Of a DNA stretch of 64,000 nt, positions 32,400 to 44,535 are shown one piece after another; within the stretch, counting starts at the first letter, position 1, and the number at the start of each line of letters is the position of its first letter. Source of the stretch: Heliocidaris erythrogramma. Lineage: Eukaryota > Echinodermata > Echinoidea > Camarodonta > Echinometridae. The stretch spans positions 25,079,761-25,143,760 of the forward strand of contig CM046857.1 in the NCBI GenBank assembly GCA_025617745.1, given 5' to 3'. Position numbers and translations under genes: made by a program. Below the pieces are notes generated by a model. The model made no database searches and had not been told where the DNA came from. It was given only the letters and a program-made list of their open reading frames with translations.

Positions 32400-34456
32400 G
32401 TAGGCAAATTACAGAAACAGACTGATGAAAGTTTCATGACATATAACAAAATAAAAATCTATGAATCTTTAAAAAGCTGTAATCCCTGTCACCCGCTGGA
32501 ATTTTTAATTGGCAAATGTTCTATGTATTGCAGGACAACTCTCCCATTTTTTTTCAACACATGGGCTATTTGATTTTGGAGAACTTATAGTAGCATGCCT
32601 ATCCGTGATATATTTTCAAGAGCTTAGCTACAGCCCCGAAGGAGAAAATGCTTAGGGTCGAGAAAAATTGAAATACATGTGTATGATATTTTAATGTACA
32701 ACAAATAATAGAGTTGTCCCCTATTACAACGAATGACTAAAGTCATATGCATGTCGCGATCTCGGCTTTCAGCTTCCATAACTTATTGTTTGTCAGATTT
32801 TGTTCAAAATTTTACCAACTTGTTTTTCTGATTTCCATGTTTTCACCCAATTTTAATACCAAAGTCAAAGCCATGAGGATTACCCTTTAAAATAATTGTT
32901 TGGAATCCTGATCAGCATTGTTTTACTCTCATAATATTTATGAATCACAATTTCAACTACTAGACTACTAGTACATTATAATCTCCCGGGGGGGGGGGGG
33001 GGCATGTCTCGATCATTGAGACCTGTACATATCCGATCCGCGTAAATCACTTTCTGAAAAGCACCAAAAATGGGGATTGCAGTAGGAGTACTTTTGATAC
33101 CCTAAACAGGCAGGGAAACCCGTCTAACATTCCTGATTTTTACACCCTTAACCGCGATTTTATATCTTGCATTGTCTGGCGTGGTATTTTACATCCTACT
33201 TGAGGATTACATCATCACCAAAGACCTTTTTTTAAGCCAAAAAGGAACCGTAAAAGAATTTAACCTAATTTGGAACACACAGTTACCGAACTATACCCCC
33301 ACCCCCATCCCTTTCCGTGAATTTTTTTCTTATCACATCTGAATTTGATACGCTTTTTCTTGATTTCTGCTGTTTTTTGATAACTCGGGTTACTACGCGC
33401 CTAAAAATGTACACCTTTTATCGTTTTCGTGTACGCGGACGATGTACATGCCTCAATGAGACATGCGCCACCGGATTAATCTGGACGATTGCCTCAAATA
33501 ATAAACTACACAAAGTTATTTCCTTGTATTTGACAGCCAATGCTATTATAGTGACATCTATATAATATATTGTCTGTCCATTCATAATGGTAATATCGTC
33601 ATGATTAATTTTTGTTTAGATAAGATAGGGATCGAGACCATTCCACCTCGCTGCGATCCCATACTAGTAGGCCTACATCACAAGCAGTAAGATATAATAT
33701 ATGATGAAACTCAACCAGGAAGTATAAATGTGTAAGCATGGTCGAAACGGGTGGCGGATCAAGGATTTTTTTTTAAAAGGGGGCAAAAAAAAAAATCCAG
33801 ACAACAAAGCAAGCGAGCAAGAAACAACAAAAAAGGGTTTTCACTCGCAGCCGGTTAAAGCTTTGTTTCCCATGACAGTATGTCGAGGAGGTTGTGATTC
33901 CCCGAGTGTAGGCCTATAATTTACAGGCGCCGAGGGACGTCTTGGAAAGTGGAGGGGCTTCATTGGGGGGGGGGGGGGCGGCTGCGTGTATACCACATTT
34001 TTGCGCTTCCATACGTTTGCACGCGTTTACTGAAAAAAGTGGGGGGGGGGGGGGGGATGTAGCCCCCCAGCCCCCAGCCCCCCGGTTCCGCGGTCCCTGA
34101 TTTATGTGCAAATCTTTCCGAGGGTATTTTCTTTATACATTTCCTTGCGTACGCTACGCAATCTACGTGACGTACTGTATACAACTGTACAAGGAGGGAT
34201 GTGGAAGATACAGCCTGCTCTTATCATGTGATGTGTGTTTACATGTGCGTGCGATATGTTGTTCTGTTAGTCTACGCAGATGGAAATTTACTCGAATTCT
34301 TTCTCTAATAAGTCAAGACATGAATTCGTTTAAATCTTCTGCTACCTGATCCTGGACGATTGGACACCTTCAGTGGAATACTTCGAAAGTGAATCTTGTT
34401 TAGATATATCTTTGTCACTCAGTATATATACTTGGACGTAAACAGCTTTTTCTACC
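32400..34456. other. Non-coding stretch upstream of copy A
   Basis: It contains G runs (32988, 33965, 34041) and pieces of C/G-rich foldback repeats at about 33750-34100, but no recognised exon. The last 60 bp include a possible TATA-like CAGTATATATACTT (about 34419-34432) close to the copy A start codon. Confidence 0.4.
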
Positions 34457-34486
34457 ATGGGTTCCCGCCAATCTTCCCATGCAAAG
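34457..34486 (+). CDS. Copy A exon 1 (acylation signal only)
   Basis: Ten codons: MGSRQSSHAK, then donor GTAATT. The context TTTTTCTACCATGGG parallels TTTTTCTGCCATGGG in copy B. Gly2 and Ser6 fit N-myristoylation. There is no Cys3, unlike copy B. Confidence 0.8.
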
Positions 34487-35056
34487 GTAATTATACATTT
34501 TAGGGTTTTTGTGTTTAGAAAAAAAACCCCAAGAATGGGGCATAATCGCGATATTATTGTTTGATGAAAGTCAATGTTGACGACCGACACTCGTACCAAT
34601 AATAGTGCTGTAGATCTAGTATGCTGGCTAGTATGCTAGTATAATTGTGTTTACTTCTATATAATAAGCTTAACTTGCAATTTCATCTCGAATATTTTAA
34701 TACATGCAGATTTTTCTAATAGTTTATTACATTGGCTAGACAAATTATAGACACGTATTAATTTTATTCATTAAAATTATTATAGTTTAAATCTACTCTC
34801 TTAAATGTCATGATTCACCTTTCTACAGTTTGATTATAGGGGAGATCTGGGGAGCGTTTCATCAAGCGTTTTGTCAGTGATTTTTACCGACAAACTGTTA
34901 TAAGCTACTGAAATCCTGATTGGCTGAGAGCAAATTTGTCGGTAAAAGTCACTGACAAAACGCTTGATGAAACGCTCCCCTGAGCGCACCTCCAACTCAA
35001 ATAGTAGTCAACCTTTTATAGATTTGTTTGAATCCTACACGTATTGGCGTACCTTG

Positions 35057-35097
<41 letters not shown>

Positions 35098-38000
35098 CAG
35101 AGAACGTGGGTGACGCACAAAATAACAAAGTGAAGCCACGTGCACTAGTTACACTCACAAACCCAGCACCAACACACGCAGTGGCATATCCTGTTGCAGG
35201 GGCACTTGGGGGCAAGCGGGACCGTACACCATTTGCCCGAATATCAACTTTCTAGTTGCCAGTTTCGAGAAGAAATAAATTGGCACGTTTTGTATTAAAA
35301 AATGGACAGAAATCACATTATTCGGGCACATCACTGCCCGAATGTGAGGTGTTGGTTGCCCCCCAAAATCGAGTGATCACTGACGTGACTCCCCGGGCGA
35401 GTGAAAATGGACTGAAAATAGAGTGAAAAGCACTTTTTCTTTTTAGAGAGCACTAGATATTCACGCAATATTCACTCCTAAACAAGTGATCACTGACGTG
35501 ACTCCCTGGGGAGTGAAAATAGAGTGAAAATTCACTCTTTTTTCAGAGAGTATTGAAACATTAAAAAATGTTCGGGGGGCTGCATCCCTAAGCTTCCCGT
35601 CTCGTACATGTACGCCTATGGAAATAATGATTTTAATTTAATTTAATTTTATATCTGTTAGTGTCATTAAAAACAGTACAAGGAGTTCAACATTTTTGCA
35701 AGCGAGCGAAGCGAGCAAGCAAGTTATTTTGCTTCTTTATAATTCATATACATAAATCCGATTTTACTTCAATGCATTTTTTATACGAGCTGAGGCGTTC
35801 AAATTCGCCCTGTTGGCCTTTACACCCCTTCCCAATATTGTTCTTTTATACCTTTTAACGAATTTCTTCAAAACGTCTACTTATCAATATGATACTTAGT
35901 GAGAATTTTTCCCCCAGCCCTCCAAAATTCGCTCAGTGGGGGGGGGGGGGGGGGGGGGTCGGGTGTCCAATTTTCTGATAAGCGAAAAAAAAAGTTCTAA
36001 AAGAAAGGGGGGAATCTATACTTTTTTTGGGGGGGGGGGTTGGGGTAAACAGTTGTAGGGGTCTGCCCCTTTGCCCCCCCCCCCCCCATTGGGTACGCTA
36101 GTGGCAACGAGTATTTTTGGTAACAGAATTGAGAAAATCCGGGATCCTTTAATAAATCATGGAAATACAAGCATCAATTTACACCAACAGAGCTTTGTGA
36201 CCCCTGACTCATTTTTCTCGATTCTGGAGGGGTCATATGAAAGGGTAGAAAATGAACTTTATCGAAATGTGATTATCTCTTTGAAATTCAGATATAGTTC
36301 GCCAAACGACTTTTGTAGCCCTGCTTCTTTATTCAATCATGCGTGAAGTATATCTTATGAGTGGCATCAAATGAAAGAAGAGGATCCCAGCTGTACAGAA
36401 GATGTGTTATTTATTAATCATAATAAGCCAGTTCGGGGTTAGCGCATGGTACAAATGACCCCAAATATCCACAGATATTTTAGACATGGAGGGTCCCTTT
36501 ATGTGCACTTCAGAAAAATAACTCTGGGAGTGATAGAGGTGCCTCATGAATAGCTTTTGTTTCCCCCTTTAAAAAGAATACTTCCACCTGGATATCATGG
36601 AATGCTATCCAGCTATAATGATTACATGACATTCATGAGCACATGTCGAATATTAGTGTCAGTGGGTTTTAGAATTTTGGTACAGATGACCTTTATCTGC
36701 TCATGCTCAGATTGCATCCCCGAAGTGGCTTATTGTGATATATTAATTGTGAAATATTTAAACTTCGTGATATGCTTTGGTCACAAACAGTGGCGTATCT
36801 GTTATGGTGCCCGGGGCAAATAAAGAAGTTGTGCCCCCCCCCCCCCTTTCCCCAGTGCCCAAACCTATCTACGTTATTGTACAGCGAGGCCGCAAAGCGA
36901 CCGAGCGGCAAATTTCTTTTGCATTTTTTACCCTAAAAAGCACAAATATTTCTTGCACATTTTACCCAGGAAATTTTGCAACTGACCACTCCAACTATGC
37001 GGTAGAGAAGTTCGAATTTTTCTACATTGATAAACGGTATTCTATTCACTCCATTCTAAAATTGGAAGCAAAATAATTAACGAAAACCCTTTATATAGTC
37101 GAGGAATTCAGCAAATCGACTGGAAGTTGAGATTTCTTTTAAATGTTGAACCTCTGCAAATGCTGCTTTATGCATTTTATCCTATATTGGCATGATTGGG
37201 GCGCAATACTTAGCAAGAGTCAAAGCAACGACAATTACATCTTTATTTTTGGAATTTTTAATCCTTTAAAAAGGCTATTTAAAAACTATATACTGGAGGA
37301 GCTAAATTACGAGATCATGAAAGACAATAATTATGCGAGGGAGCAAAGCGACCAAGCTTCAGAAAATTTGCACATTTTAAACCCTCAAAAAGTGCCTTTT
37401 TTGCGCCCCTCCAAGTGCCGCCAGGGGCACGTGCCCCCTGCCCCCTCCCTTAGGTACGCCACTGGTCACAAATCATAGCGGTGACCGCCGCTGACATTTA
37501 GGCATCGCCCAAGTAACGATTTTTGAGGAAGTAGAGAGGGCTCTAAAGCCCGAGCGATGCCGGGGCCCGGGGGGGGGGGGGGGGGGTCACTCTCAGAAGC
37601 GCGTCCACACACTTAAAACAAAAAATGGACCCTAAATGGCGTATTACACGAAGTCTGATTTCCACCCCTATACGGCGTCACATCAGGAAAAACGAGGCCT
37701 TATAAGGCTGAAAACATACTCATTTCGACGTTTTTTGGGGACGCGGTTGCGTAGCACCGGGGCCGGGTGGTGCCCTGTCGATTCCCGGTCGGTCGCCGGT
37801 CGATTTTATAGGTCAAAACTGGGCGAAATCTTGGGAGCTTCTGGGGAGCCGGTGTAGCGGCACATACGGTTCTCCGGCAGATACCGTATCCGCCGGCAGA
37901 TATCGTTCTACCTCGGAACCATATCTGCCGGATAAGGTGTATTGTATATTGGCAGATTTGTACGAGACACTCTCGTGCCTTAGTAATAGACCTGTCTAAG

Positions 38001-41000
38001 TGATTCAAATTTATGGATGTTTCTTTCCTGGGGACCTAGTAACGAGGTATTCCATTAACATTTTATTAATGAATGAACTATAATACTTGGAATCCAGTTT
38101 GCATTTTGTTGCTATGTATAGGTACGGTATCTGTCGGGGTTGGAACATGATCCGCCGGCAGATAGTGTTCTTGGCCGTTTTTAGAACGGTATCTGCCGAT
38201 CCCCGTATCTGCCGCTACACCGGTGATCGGCGGCGACCAGATGGCGGATGGCAGCCTAGCGGCTTTGCTTTTATATCTAAATCGCTCGATGGCGACCGTT
38301 CGATTAAGTCCGTGCACCGGCGGCGACCGCCGATTTCCCGTCGGTCGCCGATTTGGCCCAGTTTCGACCTAAAATCGACCGGCGCCTGTCGATTTTAGGT
38401 CAAAACTGGGCCAAATCGGGAGAGCTTCTCCGCACGGCGTCAGGGCAGTGTCCGACTGATGACCCACCGATTCCCCGGCGGTCTCCCACCGGCCACTGGC
38501 CGGATTTGAACTCGCCGGCCGGTGACAAACCGATCTCCCAGCGGCGACTACGCAGCGACCACTCGTCAACGTTTGATTTAGCGGCTTCGATTTTTGACCT
38601 AAATCGCTCGCATTCCGCCAATTAATCCCCCGAATTGAGAATCTGGTGGTTTCATTCCCAAACATATTAATCCCCACGGTGGGATAACTTTCTATCGACG
38701 CGTGTCAACCCAGAGTTTAATGACAGCAACAGATTTCACATTACGTAAGAGCATGATAGAGATCTCTGCCTGCGGTTGACCATTCAGAGTAAACTCAATT
38801 TCCTCCAGTTTTTATAAAGTTTTCAAATGAATATTCTTTTTACAAATTCATTGGTGATCCGTTTTCAAATTCGAACGAAAAAAATCGACCCCGAAATAAG
38901 GAAAATACATGAATATAACAGAGAGCATGCACTTCACGCCCAAAGGCGAGGCCCACTGATACAGTACACACACACACACATACACGTACACACAGCCCAT
39001 TCCAAAACCCACACAATTCCCTGCTCCTATTCAAGTCTCTCTGTGGCCATGAGCTGCTGGCAAGATTAGGCCAGAGTGGTCAGTGTCAATAAACGGGGGA
39101 GCTTCTCCGCGCGGCGTCCGTGCAGTGTCCGACTGATGACCGACCGATTCCCGGGCAGTCTCCCACCGGCCACCGGCCACATTTTGTACTCGCCGGCCGG
39201 CGACCACTCGTTAACCTTTGATCGAGCGGCTTCGATTTTTGACCTAAATCGCTCGACAGCGCGCGCTTGATTAGGTCGGTGCCCGCGCGTGTTTATACCC
39301 TATAAACATGCGGTGCCCGGGCGGCTACCGCACGGTGCCCGGGCGAAATTTGGCTTAAAGATCGCCGCCCGGCCGCCGAGCAGGCTATTTTAATTTGTTG
39401 TTGTTGTGACCATAGCTTTAGTAAACATCCCGCATACATGCAGCATATAGGTCTCATAATATGACCCGATACTTTGCAAATCATTTTTTTTTGGTAAGGA
39501 GCAACACGTTTTGCTGTTGTTTTCTTACTCTTGGGGTAAACTGGGACACCTTGTCCCACCTCACCCCGGTTAATAATTTTTGTGTATGTAAAGCCCACCG
39601 CACACTATACGATCGACTACGATCCGATTTTTGGAAATAATCGCAATAGCATTAAATATAGGCAGTTTAACCAGTGAAAGATAGCTGATTCAGGTTCTGA
39701 ACAATAATATGAATACTCAACATGGGAATTTGGTGAGATGTCAGCCTTATATCCGGGATAAGGGCCAAATCAGTTTCAAATCGTAGACAATCGCATCACT
39801 GCTCTGACGTCACTACGATTCGGAGCCGATTTGGCCTTTCCTCCGACTAGAATGCTCGTAATAGCCTGTAATTTCGATTTTACTATCTATGTAACTATTC
39901 TGAACCTCAATCAAACATATCTAATGTGTTTAAGTGTTTATATCTAATGCTATAACATTTTCTTTCAAAATCGGAGCGTAGACCGATCGTATAGTGTGCG
40001 GTGGGCTTAAGGGAGATGAGTTTTAATCATTCATAGTCCTTAGCCAAATAATGTATTTTCTATACATTATAATTCGTTCTAATTAAGATCATTCATACTA
40101 ATTCAAGTTAAACTTGTGTGTAACATACAACAGTATGAATATTACGAAGATTTTTCTAATAGTGATACAAATAAATTATTACCTTTGACAGAGCTCTCAT
40201 TTTGAGACAATATTTTAAAAGTTACAAAGCAAAAAGTGCCAAATCGCGATTCGTGTCCCACTTCAGGCAGTCCGTTCTCCTCGACTCAAACAAAACAACT
40301 TAAAGATTATGTCAGTCTTTGATAATTATCCCTTTATGATTATATGTATTAAACTTGTTTAAATTGTTATTTTGACTTTGTAATCCGTGTTAACTTATAG
40401 GACTTGGCCTCCATGTCCTACGAAGATGGAAAATGTTCAACAAAGATTTCCAAGGTAGGTAAAACGCTTCTCTCTCTCTCTCTCTCTCTGTCTCTGTGTC
40501 TCTCTGTCTCTCTCCCTCTCCCTCTTCTCTCTTGATCCCTCTTTCTCAACATCTGAAATTTATAAAATAATAATAATATACCTGGCATTTATAACGCGCC
40601 TTTCCCAAAGTGGTTCAAAGCGCTAGATATATATTATTACCCCGATTAAAAGGTAATCAGCTTTTGTTACACATTGAATTTGGTAAAAATAGAACGAAAA
40701 ACTTTACTTTGATGGACGTTAGAAATAATTATGCGAAAATGTATCGAAAAGAAAGTCCACACTAATATCAAATTGGCTTTAAAAGAAGCAGAAAATTGAA
40801 GGAAAAAACACAGACCTCTGAAAGCAAAATTCGACAATAAATAAGAAAGTTATGAATTTTAGAAGCCAGGCCCGTAGCCAGAGGGGGTCGGAGGGGTCGG
40901 ACGACCCCCCCCCCCCCGTTCTTGAGCTGAGGTCCGCTTTTTCATGAAAAAACACACCTTTAATCGGACCCCCCCCCCCCCCCCCCTTAGCAAGGACCTG

Positions 41001-44000
41001 CCTTCGGCGGGTCCGTATTGATTATGACAAAAAGGTCCACTTTTGCCAAAAACGACCCACCCCTTTAGAAACCCTGTCTACGGGCCTGGAAGCTTTAATC
41101 AATTAATCACAAACTGACAACTCCGTGACGTATCTTACAAGCTCCCCTCCCATTCGACCTGTATTAAAAAAAATCATAAATTTCCATTTCCTCTAAAGAA
41201 AATATTTAAACATACATGCAACCTAGATATAATCATTGCACAACAACTTTTTTAAACAGCTAAGAAGATTAAAATTTATGAAGATTTCTGTATAAACCCA
41301 AATGGGAGAGGAACTCCCAAGATACGTCACCCAGTTGCCAATTTGCGTTTGATTGATCACAACTTCAAAAGAAATTATATTATTTCTTGTCGGATTTTGC
41401 TCAAACTTTTCTGCATTTTACTGCTTTTATTCAAATGAGCTTTATACTACTAGCGTGGACTTCCCCCTTGAAGAAAATGAGCATGTTCGCGGTGTCGGAT
41501 TCCATATTCTCTGGCCGGAAGGGGGCATATCTTATCTGTGACTAAAGAAAAAGAGGAAAGCTTATCATATTCCCCTGTGCCCTTTGTGTTCTAAAAGTGA
41601 AATTACTGTGGGGGGGGGGGGACAGTACGTGTAATTTAATAAGGTATACCCTTTGCATGGAGTACGTGCTTCCCCTCCCCACGAATCCCAGGATCCGCCA
41701 CTGGTTTGAAAGCTGAACTTGGGAAATTGTTCATTATACTACGACGTACTTATCTACTGTGGACAAATTTCCCTCGAGGCTAATACTCAAAATATGTCGT
41801 CCAATTAAAAAAAAACGGAAGAAACTGTAGATACATATATATTGCTCAGTCATAAGTTAGTCTGAATAGTGATAATTTGTGTGTAGGGACAATAGAATTT
41901 GTCATTACATCTCAGTGACATTACCAAATCAATGATTTAAATTATTCATTACGTGTATCGCAGATTTCAACGTTCAAAACTTTATTCTCTGTTCAAATTT
42001 CTTTCGAACTTTTCACCTATATAAAAGGATCCGTTTCCTTGATTGTTTCGCTTTCTTTGACAAGTAACTTGGTAATAAAAATGTCAATTAGATTGCCCTT
42101 ATATGAGGGAATAGGTTGTGTCTGTGTTTGGGAATGGACGGCAGTAATTTGTTAATTACGTTTTTTAATATGAAAAACACTACTCATTAATTTCATCCTC
42201 CCTCGTCTAATTTACTGAATATTAGGATCAAAGGAACATCGTTGTCTGCAGTAATTCAGGAGAAGAAAGCGTGAAAGGTTTTATTCGCTACATCAACGAA
42301 AATATGTCGGACGTTCTACAGCAAGCGAGGGTGAGGTTTGAGCCTTTTCCCTACGACAAGAAAGATATGAAGGAATTCAACCTTCAAGGAATTGATGTTC
42401 TACTTCTTTGTCACTCCGTCGACATCAAGGGACATTTAGTCACCGACGATGGACCCATCTACCACAAGTTCTTGCACAAAGCCAAGAATTGCTTGGGTAA
42501 GTGTCGCTCTTTTTGTTTTTTCTTTTCTCTCTCTCTCTTCTCAGTTTTCTATCTCAAAATTTCTTAAGAGCTTAACCTGCTTTACTTTTTTCCGCGCTTC
42601 TGTTTCTTCTTCTTCTTCTTCTTCTTCTTCTTCTTCTTCTTCTTCCTCCTCCTCCTCCGCTTCTTCTTCTTCTTCTTCTCCTTCTCCTTCTTATTCTTCT
42701 TCTTCATGACCTTCTTCTTCTTCTTCTTCTTCCTCTTCTCCTTCTCACCACCCTTCTTCTCTTCTTCTTCTTCTTCTTTTTCTTCTTCTTCTCCTTCTCC
42801 TCCTCCTACTCCTCCTCATTCCTTTCCTCCTCCTCCTCCTCCTTCTTCTTCTTCTTCTTCTTCTTCATCTTCTTTTTCTTCTTCTTCATGTCCTTCTTCT
42901 CGAAAGTAAATAAGATGAAGCAATGTACCGGAGGCCATGATTCTGAGGAGGGTGGGGACGTCCCCCTGATCTTTTATCGCATACGTTATCAAATACAAAC
43001 ATGTAATAAACATGAGTTGGCATTGAAGTTTTATTTGAAGTCATTCTAAGTAATATTTAGGAAAGCCAACAAGGGGGAAGGGGGGGGGGGGGCGACTCTA
43101 GTACCGTGTTATTGCCCTGGGGTGCTCTAGAAGGCAAAGTTTTAAAGTTTAAAAATAGGCTCCTATCGCTCGATCACTGTGCTCACTCTCATAAATAGGA
43201 CAAAATGTAATTTAACCCTAAACTCGGCATCATGATCAATATTGTTATTCATGTTCGACATTATTGATAACAGCTATAAACAGGAATCGCATGGGTGTCG
43301 ATCCCGGGGGATGGGGTTATATATCCCCCCCCCCCCCAAAAAAAAAAAATTAAAAAAAGAGGTGGGGGTGGCCTGTATTATCATCCCCCCCCCCCAAAAA
43401 AAAAAAATAAAAATAAATAAAAAATTGGGATAAAGTAAATCAGAATTATGATACATCAACTTTAAACTAATAATTATACAAATTTTATGTTTGATCTTGA
43501 AATACCATCACATTCTTTAATGATTAGAAGTATAAGGAGCTAAGAAATTCCATAATTTCAATGCAAAAATATAGAAGAAAATTCGTTCGCTCACATTGTT
43601 ATTCTCAATTAAAGAGTTCCGTCCATTGTTCACACAGAAAACCATGTTGGGGTGCTCTAAAATGCAAGTTTCATAGACATATTTTTGAAAATGTCCCTAG
43701 TGTTTTGAAAAAGTCCCCCGCTCGGTCGCTTCGCTCCTTCATCGGTCATCTCCCAATCATGAACACGGATCGACACCCCTGGACAGGATACAGACATTTT
43801 TAATCTACCTTTCATCTAAACAGGAAAGAAGAAAGTAGCTGTTATCGTCCACGACTACGATATGCCACGAGAAGCACTCGAGACATATAGCAAGAAGAAC
43901 AAGTCCATGTTCGATATGACGTCACTGGTCCTAACCTTGGGCAAACTCGACGCAGGGGCCCCGATTGAGTTGACCAAAGAACAGCTGGACGAGTTTACAT

Positions 44001-44083
44001 CCTTCTTGCAAGGAGCACTGTCATACCGCAGGAAAATCGTTGGAGCATTTTATAGAGTTTTCTATCGTATCATTCGTCAGTAA
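34457..44083 (+). CDS. Copy A: putative N-myristoylated flavodoxin-like-fold protein, 4 exons, 204 aa
   Basis: I do not recognise this family. Exons are 34457-34486, 40401-40454, 42226-42496 and 43824-44083; all have GT-AG junctions and compatible phases (0, 0, 1). The protein starts MGSRQSSHAK, which fits the N-myristoylation pattern MGxxxS. The body reads as beta (NIVVCSNSGEES), helix, beta (VRFEPFPYD), helix, beta (GIDVLLLCHSVDIKG), helix (FLHKAKNCLG), beta (KKKVAVIVHDY), then MTSLVLTLGKL and a C-terminal basic aromatic helix (KIVGAFYRVFYRIIRQ). The order and the GKKVAV-like strand recall flavodoxin-like proteins; the FMN phosphate loop is only partly matched. No transmembrane segment or signal peptide. 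A paralogue lies at 55490-60192. The gene structure is well supported; the function is unknown. Confidence 0.85.
34849..34980. repeat. GGGCCC-family foldback, copy 3 (near-perfect 46-bp arms)
   Basis: Arms 34849-34894 and 34935-34980 (GGGGAGCGTTTCATCAAGCG and its inverse) surround TGTTATAAGCTACTGAAATC. It lies in intron 1 of copy A. It is the most symmetrical of the three copies. Confidence 0.85.
35059..35096. repeat. Homopolymer of 38 G
   Basis: An uninterrupted run of 38 guanines, the longest of more than twenty long G or C runs in the window. Strong potential for G-quadruplex formation, and a likely site of sequencing error. Confidence 0.9.
35376..35560. repeat. GAGTGAAAATAGAGTGAAAA repeat, first cluster
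   Basis: Two tandem units each read GATCACTGACGTGACTCCC, then GAGTGAAAAT(A)GAGTGAAAA, then AGAGAG. Relatives occur downstream of both copies (44135-44535 and 60425-60610), partly inverted. It is a dispersed family with internal dyad symmetry. Confidence 0.75.
36422..36734. repeat. Foldback element with 17-bp ends
   Basis: AATAAGCCAGTTCGGGG is inverted as CCCCGAAGTGGCTTATT with a single mismatch. GGTACAAATGACC and GGTACAGATGACC occur inside. A partial relative lies near 22630-22850. Confidence 0.65.
36788..37464. mobile_element. Non-autonomous hAT-like element with 8-bp target-site duplication
   Basis: It starts CAGTGGCGTATC, ends GGTACGCCACTG, and is flanked by perfect GTCACAAA copies (36780-36787 and 37465-37472). 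An 8-bp duplication and CAG ends fit the hAT superfamily. It is 677 bp with C-rich tracts near both ends; no transposase frame. Confidence 0.88.
37570..38640. repeat. GC-rich island of nested palindromes in copy A intron 1
   Basis: Multiple inverted repeats occur. One is a perfect arm pair near 38347-38420 (GGCCCAGTTT, GACCTAAAATCGAC and their inverses). Others are repeated CCGGCAGATA / TATCTGCCGG motifs (37880-37935 and 38120-38215). Similar TTTGACCTAAATCGCTCG text recurs at about 39090-39290. Much more GC-rich than the surroundings. Confidence 0.75.
39090..39385. repeat. Second GC-rich repeat block
   Basis: It repeats GGAGCTTCTCCGC, GTGTCCGACTGATGACC, CTCGCCGGCCGG and CGATTTTTGACCTAAATCGC from 38410-38610, followed by GGTGCCCGGGCGG repeats. 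Probably a second copy of the same element. Confidence 0.75.
39590..40010. mobile_element. About 420-bp foldback MITE, copy 2
   Basis: Ends AAGCCCACCGCACACTATAC / GTATAGTGTGCGGTGGGCTT, the best-conserved ends of the three-member family. Interior AT-rich, no frame. Confidence 0.88.
40401..40454 (+). CDS. Copy A exon 2 (linker)
   Basis: Eighteen codons, DLASMSYEDGKCSTKISK, between TTAACTTATAG and GTAGGT. EDG-KCS is shared with copy B exon 2. A (CT)n microsatellite follows the donor, as in copy B. Confidence 0.78.
40467..40540. repeat. (CT)n microsatellite after copy A exon 2
   Basis: A TCTCTCTC run 13 bp past the donor. A similar tract lies at the same place in copy B (58421-58490). Confidence 0.9.
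40867..41088. mobile_element. CAGGCCCGTAGCCAG element with 5-bp duplication
   Basis: Ends CAGGCCCGTAGCCAG / CTACGGGCCTG, flanked by GAAGC on both sides (40862-40866 and 41089-41093). Contains long C runs. Same family as 61278-61930. Confidence 0.85.
42018..42028 (+). promoter_or_regulatory. TATA-box-like motif in copy A intron 2
   Basis: TATATAAAAGG lies about 200 bp upstream of exon 3. It could serve an internal promoter, but copy B has no clear equivalent and a transcript from here would lack the acylation exon. A chance match in AT-rich sequence is possible. Confidence 0.25.
42226..42496 (+). CDS. Copy A exon 3 (N-terminal half of the alpha/beta domain)
   Basis: The acceptor is GAATATTAG and the donor GTAAGT. 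It encodes DQRNIVVCSNSGEESV through KAKNCLG. Strongly similar to copy B exon 3; copy B has two extra residues (NS) before IYHK. Confidence 0.93.
42602..42905. repeat. (TTC)n microsatellite in copy A intron 3
   Basis: About 300 bp of TTCTTCTTC and CTCCTCCTC. Copy B intron 3 carries a shorter (TTC)n tract at the equivalent position. Confidence 0.95.
43824..44083 (+). CDS. Copy A exon 4 (C-terminal half)
   Basis: The acceptor is CATCTAAACAG. It encodes GKKKVAVIVHDYDMPREALE, then MTSLVLTLGKL, LTKEQLDEFTSFLQGALSYR and RKIVGAFYRVFYRIIRQ, and ends TAA. The segment just after HDY differs most from copy B. Confidence 0.93.
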
Positions 44084-44134
44084 ATATCGATGAACTGAAT
44101 TCGCAGTGCATAGGCGTATGAGGCTGGTGATGCT

Positions 44135-44535
44135 CTCTCTAAAAAAAAGAGTGAATTTTCACTATATTTTCACTCCCCCGGAGGTGGCGTCAGTGGTCAA
44201 TTGTTTTAATTAGGAGTGAATATCGAGTGACTATCGAGTGCTCTCTAAAAGGAAAAGAGTGGAGTTTTACTCTATTTTCACGTCAGTGATCACTCGATTT
44301 TTTTTAAAGAGAGGGAGTGATGGGGGGGGGGGGGGCGGGTTGCCACGAGAATTTTGAAATTTTCATAAAATTTGTGCACCAACCAAATAATATTTGACCA
44401 GTTAGGTTGTCTTTTTGTAGCTTTCATCTTATATTAAATGACAAAATTACTCTCTGAAAAAACTCGAGTGAAGAGTGACTCCTGGGGAGTGAAAATAGAG
44501 TGAAAATTCACTTTCCATAGTTAGAGAGAACGGGG
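44135..44535. repeat. GAGTGAAAA repeat cluster downstream of copy A
   Basis: CTCTCTAAAAAAAAGAGTGA, TTTTCACTATATTTTCACTC, and the inverse units recur several times, with G runs at 44321-44335 and 44531-44548. Same family as 35376-35560. Confidence 0.75.

Noticed and set aside
37636..38677. Several Arg/Pro/Ser-rich frames at 37.6-38.7 kb
   Set aside because: They overlap on both strands within GC-rich palindromic repeats and have no splice or family support.
42449..42909. Poly-Ser/Phe frames after copy A exon 3
   Set aside because: Intronic (TTC)n repeat; the true exon ends at 42496 at a GTAAGT donor.
42226..44083. Caspase-like or TIR domain in the paralogue pair
   Set aside because: The spacing LCHS..DG..GKKKVAV superficially resembles the caspase LSHG..DG..GKPK order, but there is no QACxG cysteine motif and the domain is too short. 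TIR box motifs are not visible. A flavodoxin-like order fits better.
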